Shown here: one piece after another, positions 7,577 to 16,485 of the stretch
How the letters are laid out: each line of letters begins with the position of its first letter
Position numbering within the stretch: the stretch's first letter is position 1
Program-made: the position numbers and the translations under genes
The notes under the pieces: generated by a model
Told to the model about the DNA's origin: nothing
Databases searched by the model: none
What the model saw: only the letters and a program-made list of their open reading frames with translations
NCBI RefSeq assembly: GCF_024362785.1
Contig: NZ_CP093301.1
Location: 2,356,001 to 2,420,000, forward strand
Source of the DNA: Evansella sp. LMS18
GTDB taxonomy: Bacteria; Bacillota; Bacilli; Bacillales; Salisediminibacteriaceae
Reading direction: 5' to 3'
Length of the DNA: 64,000 nucleotides

Positions 7577-8668
7577 ATGAAAATCAAAGCTGCTGTTACC
7601 CATGGCCAGGAAGAAGAATTCCAAATTGGAGAAGTGGAGCTTGCTGAACCGAAAGCGAATGAAGTTTTAGTAAAAATCGTTGCTTCGGGAGTCTGCCATA
7701 CAGATGCAGTTGCACGTGATGCCGGGCTGACCCCATATCCTGTTGTGTTAGGGCATGAAGGATCAGGAATCGTGGAGAAAACAGGGGATGGAGTCAAAAC
7801 TGTAGAGCCAGGTGACCATGTTGTTCTGTCTTTCGCGTATTGCGGACACTGTGAAAACTGCCTCACCGGGCATCCAACAGTTTGCACAGACTTTAACGAT
7901 CTGAATTTCGGCGGGAAAATGGAAGACCAGACCCATCGTTTACAGAAGGAAGGGAAGGACCTTTCCACCTTTTTCGGCCAGTCATCCTTCGGTACGTATG
8001 CTGTGGCTAGTGAAAGAAATGTGGTGAAAGTGGACAAGGATGTGGACCTTGCCTTATTGGGGCCTTTAGGCTGCGGCATTCAGACAGGGAGCGGGACAGT
8101 GCTGAATCACCTGAAGCCGGAGTTTGGCACATCCATCGTTATTTATGGCGCTGGTGCAGTAGGCTTGAGTGCAGTGATGGCTGCAAAAATAACGAGCTGC
8201 AAACATATCATAGCCATTGACCTTCATGACAGCCGGCTTGAAATGGCGAAGGAACTTGGCGCCACACATGTTATTAACGGTAAGGATGAAAATATCGTGG
8301 AACAGATTAAGGAGATAACAAACGGTGGCGCTCATTACGGTGTGGAAACCACCGGTGTACCACCAGTTGTCCGCCAGGGTCTACAGGCACTTCGCCCCCT
8401 TGGAAAGCTTGCTATCGTCGGGGTAACTCCGGAAATGAACATCCACGTACATGAAGAAATTATGGCTGAAGGAAAAACAATGGTTGGAGTTATAGAAGGC
8501 GACTCCGTTCCCCAGGTGTTTATCCCGGAACTGGTGGAGTTTTATAAGCAAGGGTTGTTCCCATTCGATAAATTAGTGGAGTTTTATGAATTTGAACAGA
8601 TCAACGAGGCATTCGAGGATTCAAAAAACGGTAAAGCCATTAAACCTATTCTGAAAATAAGCAGCTGA
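7577..8668 (+). CDS. Zinc-dependent alcohol dehydrogenase (aryl/class III-like medium-chain family)
   Basis: 363 residues. Catalytic zinc ligands are Cys40 (GVCHTD), His60 (GHEG) and Cys at about 172 (GCGIQTG). Structural zinc ligands are Cys89, 92, 95 and 103 (CGHCENCLTGHPTVC). The Rossmann motif GAGAVGLSA lies near 194, followed by an Asp (AIDLHDSR) that indicates NAD rather than NADP. The insert between the structural zinc and the Rossmann fold (NFGGKMEDQTHRL) is typical of aryl-alcohol dehydrogenases of the XylB/AdhB type. It oxidises an alcohol or reduces an aldehyde, but the substrate is unknown. The ribosome site AAGGAG precedes the ATG, and a hairpin terminator follows the gene. Confidence 0.9.
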   Translation: MKIKAAVTHGQEEEFQIGEVELAEPKANEVLVKIVASGVCHTDAVARDAGLTPYPVVLGHEGSGIVEKTGDGVKTVEPGDHVVLSFAYCGHCENCLTGHPTVCTDFNDLNFGGKMEDQTHRLQKEGKDLSTFFGQSSFGTYAVASERNVVKVDKDVDLALLGPLGCGIQTGSGTVLNHLKPEFGTSIVIYGAGAVGLSAVMAAKITSCKHIIAIDLHDSRLEMAKELGATHVINGKDENIVEQIKEITNGGAHYGVETTGVPPVVRQGLQALRPLGKLAIVGVTPEMNIHVHEEIMAEGKTMVGVIEGDSVPQVFIPELVEFYKQGLFPFDKLVEFYEFEQINEAFEDSKNGKAIKPILKISS

Positions 8669-8747
8669 TAAAATTGATTAAGAAGCATCCACTATAAAGG
8701 GGAAGGGTTCCGTCATCGGGTGCTTTCATAGTTAAAAGAAGCAAGAA

Positions 8748-8790
8748 GGCGTATGAACTGGCATACGTCTTTTTCTTTTTTTATCCTTTG
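8748..8790 (+). terminator. Terminator after alcohol dehydrogenase
   Basis: GGCGTATG / CATACGTC around a five-base loop, followed by T-rich sequence. Confidence 0.75.
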
Positions 8791-8865
8791 TAAGGTTTTC
8801 AGCATTCAGGATCAAGAGGGTTTTCGCTTATCAGTTGGGGGGACAGGTTAAGGAGCCGATTTAAT

Positions 8866-9040
8866 TTCCTGAATGCGGAGGATTCATCCCTTGAGCGGAG
8901 GGATAACTCCCTCTGGATTCCTGAATGAGATGAATCATTCCTTAATCGCAAGGATAGAGCCCCCTCAATAGGCGGAAGAATTCCGGTTAAATCATAATTT
9001 AGCTAAAAAAACGCTGAAATAGACGAAAGAATTCCGCCTA
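8866..9040. repeat. 52-bp-period repeats (TTCCTGAATG type) and adjoining AGGCGGAAGAATTCC repeats
   Basis: TTCCTGAATG occurs at 8866 and 8918, 52 bp apart, each followed by small hairpins such as TCCCT/AGGGA. It abuts a second pair, AGGCGGAAGAATTCC at 8970 and AGACGAAAGAATTCC at 9021, 51 bp apart. A related TTCCTGAA unit pair is at 19.55 kb, again 52 bp apart. Confidence 0.75.
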
Positions 9041-9445
9041 TTAACTTAAAAAGTACGAAAATTGGAGGTTTTGCATTACTTAACCGGAAAACCTCCCCTT
9101 ATATCACCCTGAAATGGCCTCCAATCTGTATATAGACGGAATTTCTCCGTTTATTTTTTTGGTAATTACGATTTAAGAACAAGACACCTTAATTAATAGA
9201 GAGAAAGTTTTATCTCAATACCAGGAGGACACCATATGCATGTATTAAGGTGACCCCACTAACTTTCTTCACCCTATTTAGATGAAAAGACTGTATATGA
9301 CTATGAGTAGATAAAGTCCACGATGAAAACCACGGACCAGACCATGGAAAATAGTGTTAAGATGAGGGGGAGGGTCCCGAGGCTCCTTGCTTCAATTGTG
9401 AGCAGGCTGGCAGAAATAAGACTTTTATTTTTTCGGAGGCAGGCT
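9041..9445. other. Intergenic stretch with hairpins, no clear gene
   Basis: It contains an inverted repeat GGAGGTTTT / AAAACCTCC at about 9064-9098 and a strong ribosome site (CAGGAGG) before a five-codon ATG frame at 9236. No longer coding frame starts there. Otherwise nothing recognisable. Confidence 0.4.
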
Positions 9446-9604
9446 ATGAATATTATCCTATTTGCCGTCATTCATATTTTAATAGGGCTGGGTTTTATCT
9501 ATTTTTTTGGTGAACTGCCAAAGGGGATTGTTACGTTTGTGGTTACTTTTCTGACCATGAGTTTCATTTATTTTGCATTCGCTTTTTCCGGATTTTTCTT
9601 CTAA
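9446..9604 (+). CDS. Small two-helix membrane protein
   Basis: 52 residues starting at ATG 9446, placed by the ribosome site CGGAGG seven bases upstream. A longer frame starting at 9323 has no ribosome site and an unconvincing N-terminus. The protein has two hydrophobic segments (NIILFAVIHILIGLGFIYFF and GIVTFVVTFLTMSFIYFAF) joined by GELPKG. I recognise no function. Confidence 0.55.
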   Translation: MNIILFAVIHILIGLGFIYFFGELPKGIVTFVVTFLTMSFIYFAFAFSGFFF

Positions 9605-9722
9605 CCCCTTCAGCGGTCCTCTTAGAAAAATTCCAGAGAGCTGTTAGTTGCTAATGGGATAAAAATGTTATAAGAATAATTAATATAACTATAACTGAAT
9701 TACATAAAAGAAGGTATTGTCT

Positions 9723-10583
9723 ATGTCCCTATGGTTTCTGCTCGCAGTTGCGAGCGCTGTTGTGTTCGGGTTTTCCACATTCTTTTTCAAAATAAATTCT
9801 TTTAGAAAATGGCCGCTGATGCCTTTCTTCGCAGGTGTCTACGGAAGCGGCACGCTGGCATTTGTCGTTACTGCTTATTTGGAGGGGACTCTTTACCTCA
9901 CTCCAATGATCATCCTCAGCGGGATCATTGTTGGGATTGGTTCCACATATGGAAATCTGCTGTTTATGAAGGCTCTGGAGTACGGCCCGGCGAGTCTCAC
10001 TTCTCCGATTGTTAACACGAATATTCTGCTCATTGTCATTATGTCCGTGTTTTTTTATGGTGAGCGTCTTGGGTTCCTGGAATATGCCGGAATCCTTTTA
10101 ATTATTACTGCTATCAGCATCCTTCCTCTGGATCCAAAGGAAAAGCTCAGCATCCCGAACAGGATCTGGTACGTGTATGCTTTTCTGGCAACGGTGCTGT
10201 TTTTCCTGCGGAACGGAGGGCTTAAAGTGACTGAGGAGATGGCCTTGCCCAACACGACGATCTTAATGGTCGGTTATTTCGTGGGGGCAGTATGGGCTGT
10301 CTTCGCCTACTGGACCTCTGAAGAAAAAAAGAAGGTGGATGGGAGCACACAAAGGAAAGGCTTTGTGTTTGGCCTTGTCACAGGGCTGTTTTCCTATGGC
10401 GGAATGCAGTTATATGCCGTGGCGCTTCAAACAGGCCCGGCGAGTATTATTTCTCCCATTTTCGCGACGAATAGCCTGATAGTAGCGTTGTTATCCATTC
10501 TCTATATCAAGGAAAGACTGACCCGGCTGCAGGCGGCCACCTTGATCGGCGTCTTTCTTGGTATTATTTTGCTTCGTGTTTAA
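9723..10583 (+). CDS. EamA/DMT family transporter
   Basis: 286 residues from the ATG at 9723, preceded by AGAAGG. Ten predicted membrane helices form two EamA repeats, with the repeat-ending motif seen in GPASLTSPIVNTNILLIVIMSVFFYGERL and again in GPASIISPIFATNSLIVALLSILYIKERL. DMT proteins export or exchange amino acids, nucleosides and other small metabolites. No substrate can be assigned. Next come a DUF1648 protein and a GNAT acetyltransferase in the same direction, with gaps of about 50-70 bases, so a loose operon is possible. Confidence 0.85.
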   Translation: MSLWFLLAVASAVVFGFSTFFFKINSFRKWPLMPFFAGVYGSGTLAFVVTAYLEGTLYLTPMIILSGIIVGIGSTYGNLLFMKALEYGPASLTSPIVNTNILLIVIMSVFFYGERLGFLEYAGILLIITAISILPLDPKEKLSIPNRIWYVYAFLATVLFFLRNGGLKVTEEMALPNTTILMVGYFVGAVWAVFAYWTSEEKKKVDGSTQRKGFVFGLVTGLFSYGGMQLYAVALQTGPASIISPIFATNSLIVALLSILYIKERLTRLQAATLIGVFLGIILLRV

Positions 10584-10650
10584 TGGAGGATTTAGAAGTA
10601 TAAGTGCTCTGTTGAAAGTCATTTCATCGTTATGAGAGAGGAGGAGAGGA

Positions 10651-11160
10651 ATGGTGGTGGATTCCTGGAACAAGCCAAAAATCCGAATTCCGAAAACAAA
10701 GCCGGAATGGGCCTGGGATATTGCAGGATACACGTTTTATATCGGCTCTGTCCTGCTTTTGGTCTTCGTTTGGAATACGCTCCCGGAAGAAGTGCCTGCC
10801 CATTATAATGCTGCTGGGGAAGTAAATCGGTGGGGGTCGAAATACGAACTGTTCATTTTGCCGATTGTGGGAGCTTTTACAGCTGTTTTTATGGCAGTGT
10901 TTGAGAGGTTCCCTGAAATACACAGTTACCCTAAGAGGTTGAATGAATCCAATGCCAAGGAGTTTTATTTAAACAGCAGAAAAATCCTTAATCAAGTCAA
11001 AAATATCTGTCTGATCATTTTTGCTTTGATTTTGTTTGAATCGGTGTCCATTGCTGCAGGCTGGGGAAGCCGTATAGGAATGTGGTTCCTCCCACTGGTG
11101 ATAGTAGGTACGTGTGTTCCAATCGTAACAGGTCTCATAAGGCAAAGGAAAATTAGATAG
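10651..11160 (+). CDS. DUF1648 domain membrane protein
   Basis: 169 residues. The first membrane helix (AGYTFYIGSVLLLVFVW) is followed by the DUF1648 signature LPEEVPAHYNAAGEVNRWGSK, then three more helices. DUF1648 is the N-terminal part of SdpI-type immunity and signalling proteins, and occurs alone in many Bacillus membrane proteins of unknown role. The start has a GAGGAGAGGA ribosome site. The second SdpI half is absent, so immunity function should not be assumed. Confidence 0.75.
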   Translation: MVVDSWNKPKIRIPKTKPEWAWDIAGYTFYIGSVLLLVFVWNTLPEEVPAHYNAAGEVNRWGSKYELFILPIVGAFTAVFMAVFERFPEIHSYPKRLNESNAKEFYLNSRKILNQVKNICLIIFALILFESVSIAAGWGSRIGMWFLPLVIVGTCVPIVTGLIRQRKIR

Positions 11161-11210
11161 GGTAGCAGGTAAAGCTTTTAGCAAGGGCAAACAGAGAGGG
11201 TGTGTGTATC

Positions 11211-11708
11211 GTGGTTATCAGAGAAATTGATCCTTCAGACGCGGAAGGCTTCCTCCGTTTAACGAAACAAGTAGAGGACACCTCGGAATTTATGAAATGG
11301 GAGCCAGGAGAGAGAAAAACGGAACCAGAGCAGCAGCGGAAAATGATAGAAAACATGCGGAAGAGTGGAAACTCTGTCATACTTGCAGCGGAGAATGATA
11401 GTGAGTTAGTTGGTTTCTTAATTGCCATTGGCGGCAGTGCGTCGAGAAAGAGGCATTCTGTCTACATTGTTACAGGTATGTTAGCGAAGTACAGAGGAAA
11501 AGGGACAGGGACAAAGTTATTTGAAGCGCTGGATAAATGGGCTGCTGAACACCAAATTCATCGACTCGAGTTAACGGTGGCAACACCGAATGAAGCTGGT
11601 GTAACCCTGTATAAAAAAATGGGTTTTGAAGTCGAAGGCATAAAAAAGCATTCTCTGTTCATTAATGGGAAATATGTGGATGAGTACTATATGGCAAAAG
11701 TAATATGA
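11211..11708 (+). CDS. GNAT family N-acetyltransferase
   Basis: About 165 residues from the GTG at 11211 (GTG at 11202 is too close to the GAGAGGG ribosome site). The acetyl-CoA loop is seen in MLAKYRGKGTGTKLFEAL, preceded by the beta-4 strand HSVYIVTG and followed by ELTVATPNEAGVTLYKKMGFEVEG, a layout typical of RimI/PhnO-like enzymes. The substrate is unknown. The gene is last in the run of plus-strand genes starting at 9446. Confidence 0.85.
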   Translation: MVIREIDPSDAEGFLRLTKQVEDTSEFMKWEPGERKTEPEQQRKMIENMRKSGNSVILAAENDSELVGFLIAIGGSASRKRHSVYIVTGMLAKYRGKGTGTKLFEALDKWAAEHQIHRLELTVATPNEAGVTLYKKMGFEVEGIKKHSLFINGKYVDEYYMAKVI

Positions 11709-11772
11709 TTCCCTCTAGGATAGAGCCAGAGTCCAGCAGGCCGGAAAGTGTTGCGGATCTTCTGGACTAACG

Positions 11773-11943
11773 TCACTCTTCTTCCGGGCCATACATCTTA
11801 AGATTGAAGTAAAATCCCAGGATGAAAACGACAATGAAAAAGGCCGCGCCTGTAAAGGATGTTGCTAAGAAATATTCGAAAAATCCCACCTTTCCCAACA
11901 CCTTTCCATAATAGTTCTGGTTATCCACGAAACTGGAAATCAA
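11773..11943 (-). CDS. Small single-helix membrane protein
   Basis: A frame of about 51-56 codons ends at TGA 11773-11775. It encodes VDNQNYYGKVLGKVGFFEY, a membrane segment GAAFFIVVFILGFYFNL and an acidic tail MYGPEEE. Starts are possible at TTG 11943 or GTG 11928, but neither has a good ribosome site. The hydrophobic pattern and charged ends look like a real small protein. Function unknown. Confidence 0.45.
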   Translation of the reverse strand: MISSFVDNQNYYGKVLGKVGFFEYFLATSFTGAAFFIVVFILGFYFNLKMYGPEEE

Positions 11944-12063
11944 ATTTTTTGTATTACGCTGTATAACAAGGTAATATATATTTACATAATTGATTTAATA
12001 TTCTGACTTATACGATTGTACCGCAAAAGGCTTTAAATTTCAAACTAATAGGGGTGTGGTCGA

Positions 12064-12210
12064 ATGCGAGAGGAAGTTGGAGACTGTCAAATTTGCGGGA
12101 AGAAGGTTTTCTGCCTGGATGGATTTTTAAATGGGGTGGTTGATTCGGAAGGCTTACTTACCTGCTTCCCTTGCGATGAATTCAGCAACATGATGCGTAA
12201 TAAGGAATAA
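12064..12210 (+). CDS. Small Cys-rich (probable zinc-ribbon) protein
   Basis: 48 residues from ATG 12064, with AGGGGTG six bases upstream. It contains CQICGKKVFC near the start and CFPC near residue 36, a CxxC...CxxC arrangement that suggests one bound zinc. It starts MREEVGD and ends SNMMRNKE. Similar tiny zinc-ribbon proteins are common in bacilli and mostly uncharacterised. Confidence 0.6.
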   Translation: MREEVGDCQICGKKVFCLDGFLNGVVDSEGLLTCFPCDEFSNMMRNKE

Positions 12211-12269
12211 GAAGTACAGGGCCGCAGATATTCCTTACAGTTAACGATTACCCAAGACAGAGGCCACGG

Positions 12270-12292
12270 GAAGGCAGCAGCCTTCATTTTTA
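12270..12292 (+). terminator. Probable terminator
   Basis: GAAGGC-AGCA-GCCTTC hairpin followed by ATTTTTA, about 60 bases after the small zinc-ribbon gene. Confidence 0.55.
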
Positions 12293-12305
12293 CATGGGGC
12301 CAACT

Positions 12306-12653
12306 TTAGCTCTGGCTTACAAACCAGAGTGAAAAAATAAAGAATGCAGCCAGGAATACGCACCCTATAATAGCAATATGGGCAGCCCATTCCGTGTTTT
12401 TTCTGCTGCCTTCCTTTTGTTCATGAGCGCTCACGGTGGTGAACTTACCAGGAGCTGAGGTTCCGTAAACCGTGGGTCTGGGCACACTTTTACTCGTGAA
12501 TGCAAGGATGATAAGGGGGATAAAGGCTGCGACTGCCAGAATAGCCATTAACAATAAGAATATGTTCCATCCTGCTGATAAAACAGTTGCCAGGCCAAGC
12601 ACTATAGTAATGACACACCCGATAACAATATATTTCAAAATTGTTTTTCCCAT
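12306..12653 (-). CDS. Three-helix membrane protein of unknown function
   Basis: 115 residues. Two helices lie at about 5-30 and 32-52 (IFLLLMAILAVAAFIPLIILAF), then a polar loop of about 40 residues containing TVYGTSAPGK, and a final helix at about 90-112 (HIAIIGCVFLAAFFIFSLWF). The ribosome site GGAGG precedes the ATG. It sits just downstream of the ABC exporter gene on the same strand, 63 bases away, and may be co-transcribed with it. Confidence 0.6.
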   Translation of the reverse strand: MGKTILKYIVIGCVITIVLGLATVLSAGWNIFLLLMAILAVAAFIPLIILAFTSKSVPRPTVYGTSAPGKFTTVSAHEQKEGSRKNTEWAAHIAIIGCVFLAAFFIFSLWFVSQS

Positions 12654-12716
12654 GGTAGCCTCCCAAAAATAGATTTTATAAAACAGTGCCCGGTAACTCG
12701 GGGAGCTAAACTCCCC

Positions 12717-14453
12717 CTAAGTTAACTGCTGTTCCGCAAATTCCCGGTAGAGTTCATGAGAGGCAACGAGCTCTTTATGGGAACCGATTCCGGTAACTTT
12801 CCCTTTTTCGATAAACACAATTTTGTCCGCATTTACAATTGTGGATAGACGGTGAGCGATTACAAAAGTTGTACGCCCCTCCATGAGGCGTGTTAATGCC
12901 TGCTGGACAATCCCTTCCGACTGGCTGTCCAGGCTGGCGGTCGCTTCATCCATCATGAGGATTTTCGGGTCTCTGAGAAACGCCCGCGCAATGGCGATTC
13001 GCTGGCGCTGACCCCCGGAAAGCTTGACGCCCCGTTCGCCAACCTCTGTGTCCAGTCCATTCGGAAACTCGCTAATAAACTGCTCCGCATAAGCCATCCT
13101 CGCTACTTCCCAAAGGCGTTCATCCGTTATACCCTCCTGGTTCTCCAGCCCGTAACAGAGGTTTTCCCGGATGGTCCCTGCCATCATTGGGCTGTCCTGG
13201 GAGACATAGCCGATCTGCTTCCGCCAGCTGTTTATTGACAGATCCGTGACTGGAGCAGAACCAATAGCAATTTCTCCTGAAGTTGGTTCATAAAACCGCT
13301 CGAGTAATCCAAACAACGTTGTTTTTCCGCCTCCGCTCGGTCCCGCAAAAGCGACCATGGTGCCTGGCTCCACATCAAATGACACATTCCTTAATACAGG
13401 CTCTTCTTTGCTGTAGGAAAAAGAAACGTTTTTTACATGGATCGTCCTGCCGCTAATATCCAGGTCTTTCCCTTCCTCCCACGATTCCTCTTCCACATTC
13501 ATAATGCTGATAATCCGCTCTGTAGCTCCTTGCGCTTTTTGCAGCTGGGTAAAGAACATGGCAAAAGACGTGATTGGAAAAATAATCTGAAAGAGATACA
13601 GCAAAAAAGCAACAAGGGAACCAGTAGTCATCGTTCCTTCCGCGACCCTGATACCGCCATAGCCGATAATGGCTACGATGACAACCATGACGACGAGATA
13701 CATCAACGGAGAAATGAGGGCAAAAATCCGTCCTTCTTTTAATCCGAAAGAAAATAGTTTTTCAATTCCTTCAGACCCTTTCTTTTCTTCCATATCCTCG
13801 GCATTGGAAGCTTTCATGAGCCTTATTTCACTTAGCGTCTGCTGGACGCTGCCGGTGAATTTTGCTGTTTCGTCCTGCAGGCCCCGGGAAATTTTAGCCA
13901 TCTTCCTTCCGAGAGGCATCATGACGGCCACGGTAATCGGCACAGAGATAAACATGAGCAGGGTCATTCTCCAGTCCATAATCAGCAGGATGGTGACAGC
14001 ACCAAGGATAGTGATAATTCCAGTGATGAACCGCGGGAAATGGGACGAGATTAAATCCCGGACAATGCCTGTGTCGTTCACAACCCGGCTGACAGTTTCC
14101 CCGCTTCTGTTTTTATCGTAATATTTCACCGGTAGGCGGAGGAGTTTGAACCACATTTTTTCCCGCAGTCCCGCTACAATTTTCTGGCCCGTATAAGCTA
14201 GAGCGTAGGTGGATATTCCGTCAGTCACCGCCTGTAAAATGAAAACGATCCCAAGGGCTGCAATCAGGAAGGTATTCAGGCTTTCTATAGAAAAACCATC
14301 GACAAGTTCCCTGGTCAGCAGGGGGATCGTCAGCCCGACAATGGTAGTGACAAGGCTTCCGGCAAGCCCGACTGTTAAGGCGAGGCGTGGAATCCCGGCT
14401 GAAAGAATGAGATCAAAAAACGGTTTGAGTGTATTTTTTTGTTCGGTTTTCAT
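12717..14453 (-). CDS. ABC exporter, fused membrane and ATPase domains (multidrug/lipid type, BmrA-like)
   Basis: 578 residues, a half-transporter that works as a homodimer. Six membrane helices fill residues 1-310, including the coupling segment YYDKNRSGETVSRVVND. The ATPase follows with Walker A GPSGGGKTT, Q-loop QIGYVSQDSPMM, signature LSGGQRQRIAIARAFL, Walker B ILMMDEATASLD and H-loop IAHRLST. This is the type I exporter layout of BmrA/LmrA/MsbA, which extrude drugs or lipids. Every catalytic motif is intact. A 3-helix protein follows on the same strand. Confidence 0.9.
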   Translation of the reverse strand: MKTEQKNTLKPFFDLILSAGIPRLALTVGLAGSLVTTIVGLTIPLLTRELVDGFSIESLNTFLIAALGIVFILQAVTDGISTYALAYTGQKIVAGLREKMWFKLLRLPVKYYDKNRSGETVSRVVNDTGIVRDLISSHFPRFITGIITILGAVTILLIMDWRMTLLMFISVPITVAVMMPLGRKMAKISRGLQDETAKFTGSVQQTLSEIRLMKASNAEDMEEKKGSEGIEKLFSFGLKEGRIFALISPLMYLVVMVVIVAIIGYGGIRVAEGTMTTGSLVAFLLYLFQIIFPITSFAMFFTQLQKAQGATERIISIMNVEEESWEEGKDLDISGRTIHVKNVSFSYSKEEPVLRNVSFDVEPGTMVAFAGPSGGGKTTLFGLLERFYEPTSGEIAIGSAPVTDLSINSWRKQIGYVSQDSPMMAGTIRENLCYGLENQEGITDERLWEVARMAYAEQFISEFPNGLDTEVGERGVKLSGGQRQRIAIARAFLRDPKILMMDEATASLDSQSEGIVQQALTRLMEGRTTFVIAHRLSTIVNADKIVFIEKGKVTGIGSHKELVASHELYREFAEQQLT

Positions 14454-14688
14454 TAGTTATTCACCTGCGATTTTACGTATTTTATAAGGCATGCCAGCAG
14501 TTGATTTGCTGGTGGGCATTCTCCTGCTGTCAGCATGCAACTATGATTTTACCTTAGCGGGCTCTCGAGGTGACAGAATGATGCCTACAGGGCCCCTGTA
14601 TAATATATGTTAGACTTAAATAATTCATATAAACAACGAAAATGATATAATAGAAAAATAAAAGTTTACGATGGAAGGGAAATGCAGG

Positions 14689-15507
14689 TTGAAACATATG
14701 GAACATAACGGGAATAAAAGGAGCAATCCTTTAAGGGAAAAAATCAGGCAGATTGTAGAGCATAAATACTTTCAGCCGTTTATCATCAGTATCATTCTGT
14801 TAAATGGTGTTATTATCGTGGCCGAGTCGTATTTAACAGGCAATGATCTGCTGCTGACATTAGATACAATTATCGTCTGGATCTTCGTCGTGGAACTTGC
14901 TTTGAAGATGATCGGTCTCGGGGTCAGAGGCTATTTCTCGGAAAAATGGAATATCTTTGATTTCCTCATAGTGGCTGCCAGTTTACTATTTTACAATACT
15001 CCGCTGGTAAGTGTACTCCGATTAATTAGGGTGCTGCGACTTATCCGGATGATCCCGGCAATTCCGGCACTGCGGAAAATCATAGATTCCTTAATGCGCT
15101 CGGTGCCTGCATTAACAGGTATCCTTGGGTTATCGGCACTAATATTTTCAATTTATGCGATTATCGGAACAACCTTTTTCAGGGACGTTCTCGATTATGA
15201 ATTCTTCGGCAGTTTCCATACGTCGCTCTTCACATTAATGCAAGTCGTGACGTTTGAATCCTGGGCGAGCCAGGTTGCGAGGCCGGTTATTGCGGAAATT
15301 CCGTGGGCGTGGGTATATTTCATATCATTTATTGTTGTCGCCGCACTTGTTATTTTAAACCTTGTTGTAGCGGTTATTCTTGACTACCTTGGCCATGATG
15401 AGGAAGAGAAGCATCAGCAACAGATGGAACGGCTGTTTGAAGAAAACAAGGAACTTAAGAAGGACATGGAAGAGATTAAGCAAATACTTTTGGAAAAAAA
15501 TAAATAG
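14689..15507 (+). CDS. NaChBac-type voltage-gated sodium channel
   Basis: 272 residues from a TTG at 14689, chosen because GGAAGGGA lies eight bases upstream; ATG 14671 or 14698 are alternatives. It is one six-helix domain that assembles as a tetramer. S4 carries the spaced arginines RLIRVLRLIRMIP, followed by S5, the pore and S6. The selectivity filter TFESWAS near residue 190 closely resembles TLESWAS of NaChBac, whose Glu ring selects Na+. A coiled-coil tail (EEEKHQQQMERLFEENKELK) ends the protein, as in known members. In alkaliphilic bacilli such channels support Na+ re-entry for pH homeostasis and motility. Confidence 0.93.
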   Translation: MKHMEHNGNKRSNPLREKIRQIVEHKYFQPFIISIILLNGVIIVAESYLTGNDLLLTLDTIIVWIFVVELALKMIGLGVRGYFSEKWNIFDFLIVAASLLFYNTPLVSVLRLIRVLRLIRMIPAIPALRKIIDSLMRSVPALTGILGLSALIFSIYAIIGTTFFRDVLDYEFFGSFHTSLFTLMQVVTFESWASQVARPVIAEIPWAWVYFISFIVVAALVILNLVVAVILDYLGHDEEEKHQQQMERLFEENKELKKDMEEIKQILLEKNK

Positions 15508-15520
15508 TTTATCAGAAATA

Positions 15521-15560
15521 AAAGGCCATTGGAGTTTAACTCCAATAGGCCTTATTTTTT
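15521..15560. terminator. Bidirectional terminator
   Basis: AAGGCC, ATTGGAGTT / AACTCCAAT and GGCCTT form a near-perfect stem with A and T runs on either side, between the convergent channel and MEDS genes. Confidence 0.85.
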
Positions 15561-16151
15561 AATGATGTTATTTAAAGCAGATAATATACCATGACTATGG
15601 GGATAAAATCTGGAAATATAGAGCTTGTTATCTCTCAATTCTATGGAATGGTGCTGAAGGAGTATTTTTTTCAGTTCAGGACAGACATTCTTCTCTCTGT
15701 ATGCACAGACACAAAGTAACTCCTCTTCCTGGATTACTTTATCGGAGCCCCTCTCGTATTTAGCGATTTCTTCGATGAATGAAGATTTGTCGCCCCACTC
15801 TACATGAGCCCAGATGCGGAGCTTTTCTGCTTTCCGTGATAACTCAGTAACTACTTTTGAAAAATAATGAAGTACTGTTTCCGCCTGAAAGCTCCTGTTC
15901 AGCATATAAAACGTGAAATTATTTGTGTAATGTATTTTTTTCTGTTCTTTCTCATTTAACTGGCTCATTAGTTTTTCACGCAGCTTCGGTATGTTCCGTG
16001 AGCTTTCGACGACAAGAACATGTTCTCCTTCTCTAATGCCGGAAATTATGTAATTTACAGCGTTCTCCAGATATATATCGTCACTATTAAAAGTGTATAA
16101 TATGTGCCCTTCGGTTACAGGGAAATCCTTCTTCCATTCTACTCCAGGCAT
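15552..16151 (-). CDS. MEDS domain protein
   Basis: 199 residues. The N-terminal GHILYTFNSDDIYLENAVNYI, the GEHVLVVESSRNIPKLREKL strand-helix and a later LCVCAYRE stretch match the MEDS (MEthanogen/methylotroph, DcmR Sensory) domain, a RecA-like ligand-sensing fold found in anti-sigma regulation and hydrocarbon sensing. In bacilli it often stands alone, as here. The ligand is unknown. The gene is monocistronic. Confidence 0.75.
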   Translation of the reverse strand: MPGVEWKKDFPVTEGHILYTFNSDDIYLENAVNYIISGIREGEHVLVVESSRNIPKLREKLMSQLNEKEQKKIHYTNNFTFYMLNRSFQAETVLHYFSKVVTELSRKAEKLRIWAHVEWGDKSSFIEEIAKYERGSDKVIQEEELLCVCAYREKNVCPELKKILLQHHSIELRDNKLYISRFYPHSHGILSALNNIIKK

Positions 16152-16485
16152 ACACTGTCAGCTCCTTGTCTGTTTATATAGTATTTTTGCAGTCTACAAC
16201 ATATTTTACCATCTGAAAGAATCAGGAACAACTTTACAATAGAATACGAGTTTCCAGCTTCACTGTTTTACATTTTAGTAATCAGGAGAGGGCAGTTGGG
16301 ACGGGTGCTGTAAAGTGACAGGGATTTATTAACTGCTGGAGACTTGGTGGTGATTTCAAATATCCTGATGCAACAGTTCGAAAAACTCCCACTGATTGAA
16401 TTTTCAGCTTATAATAGGAATCAACTGGGGCGGCAGTCCTGGCTGGCTGGGATGCCGCTTATTCTTGGAAAAGGAGGATGGGAAA
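16152..16485. other. Intergenic, no feature recognised
   Basis: About 330 bases upstream of the second DMT transporter. In-frame sequence upstream of the transporter start exists, but it has no ribosome site and no family similarity. No repeat, hairpin or promoter stands out. Confidence 0.4.

Noticed and set aside
9231-9256. Strong ribosome site with ATG at 9236 as a new gene
   Set aside because: The frame ends after five codons. It may be a leader remnant but cannot be supported as a gene.
10651-11160. SdpI-type immunity protein
   Set aside because: Only the DUF1648 half is present, without the C-terminal SdpI helices or an SdpC-like toxin nearby.
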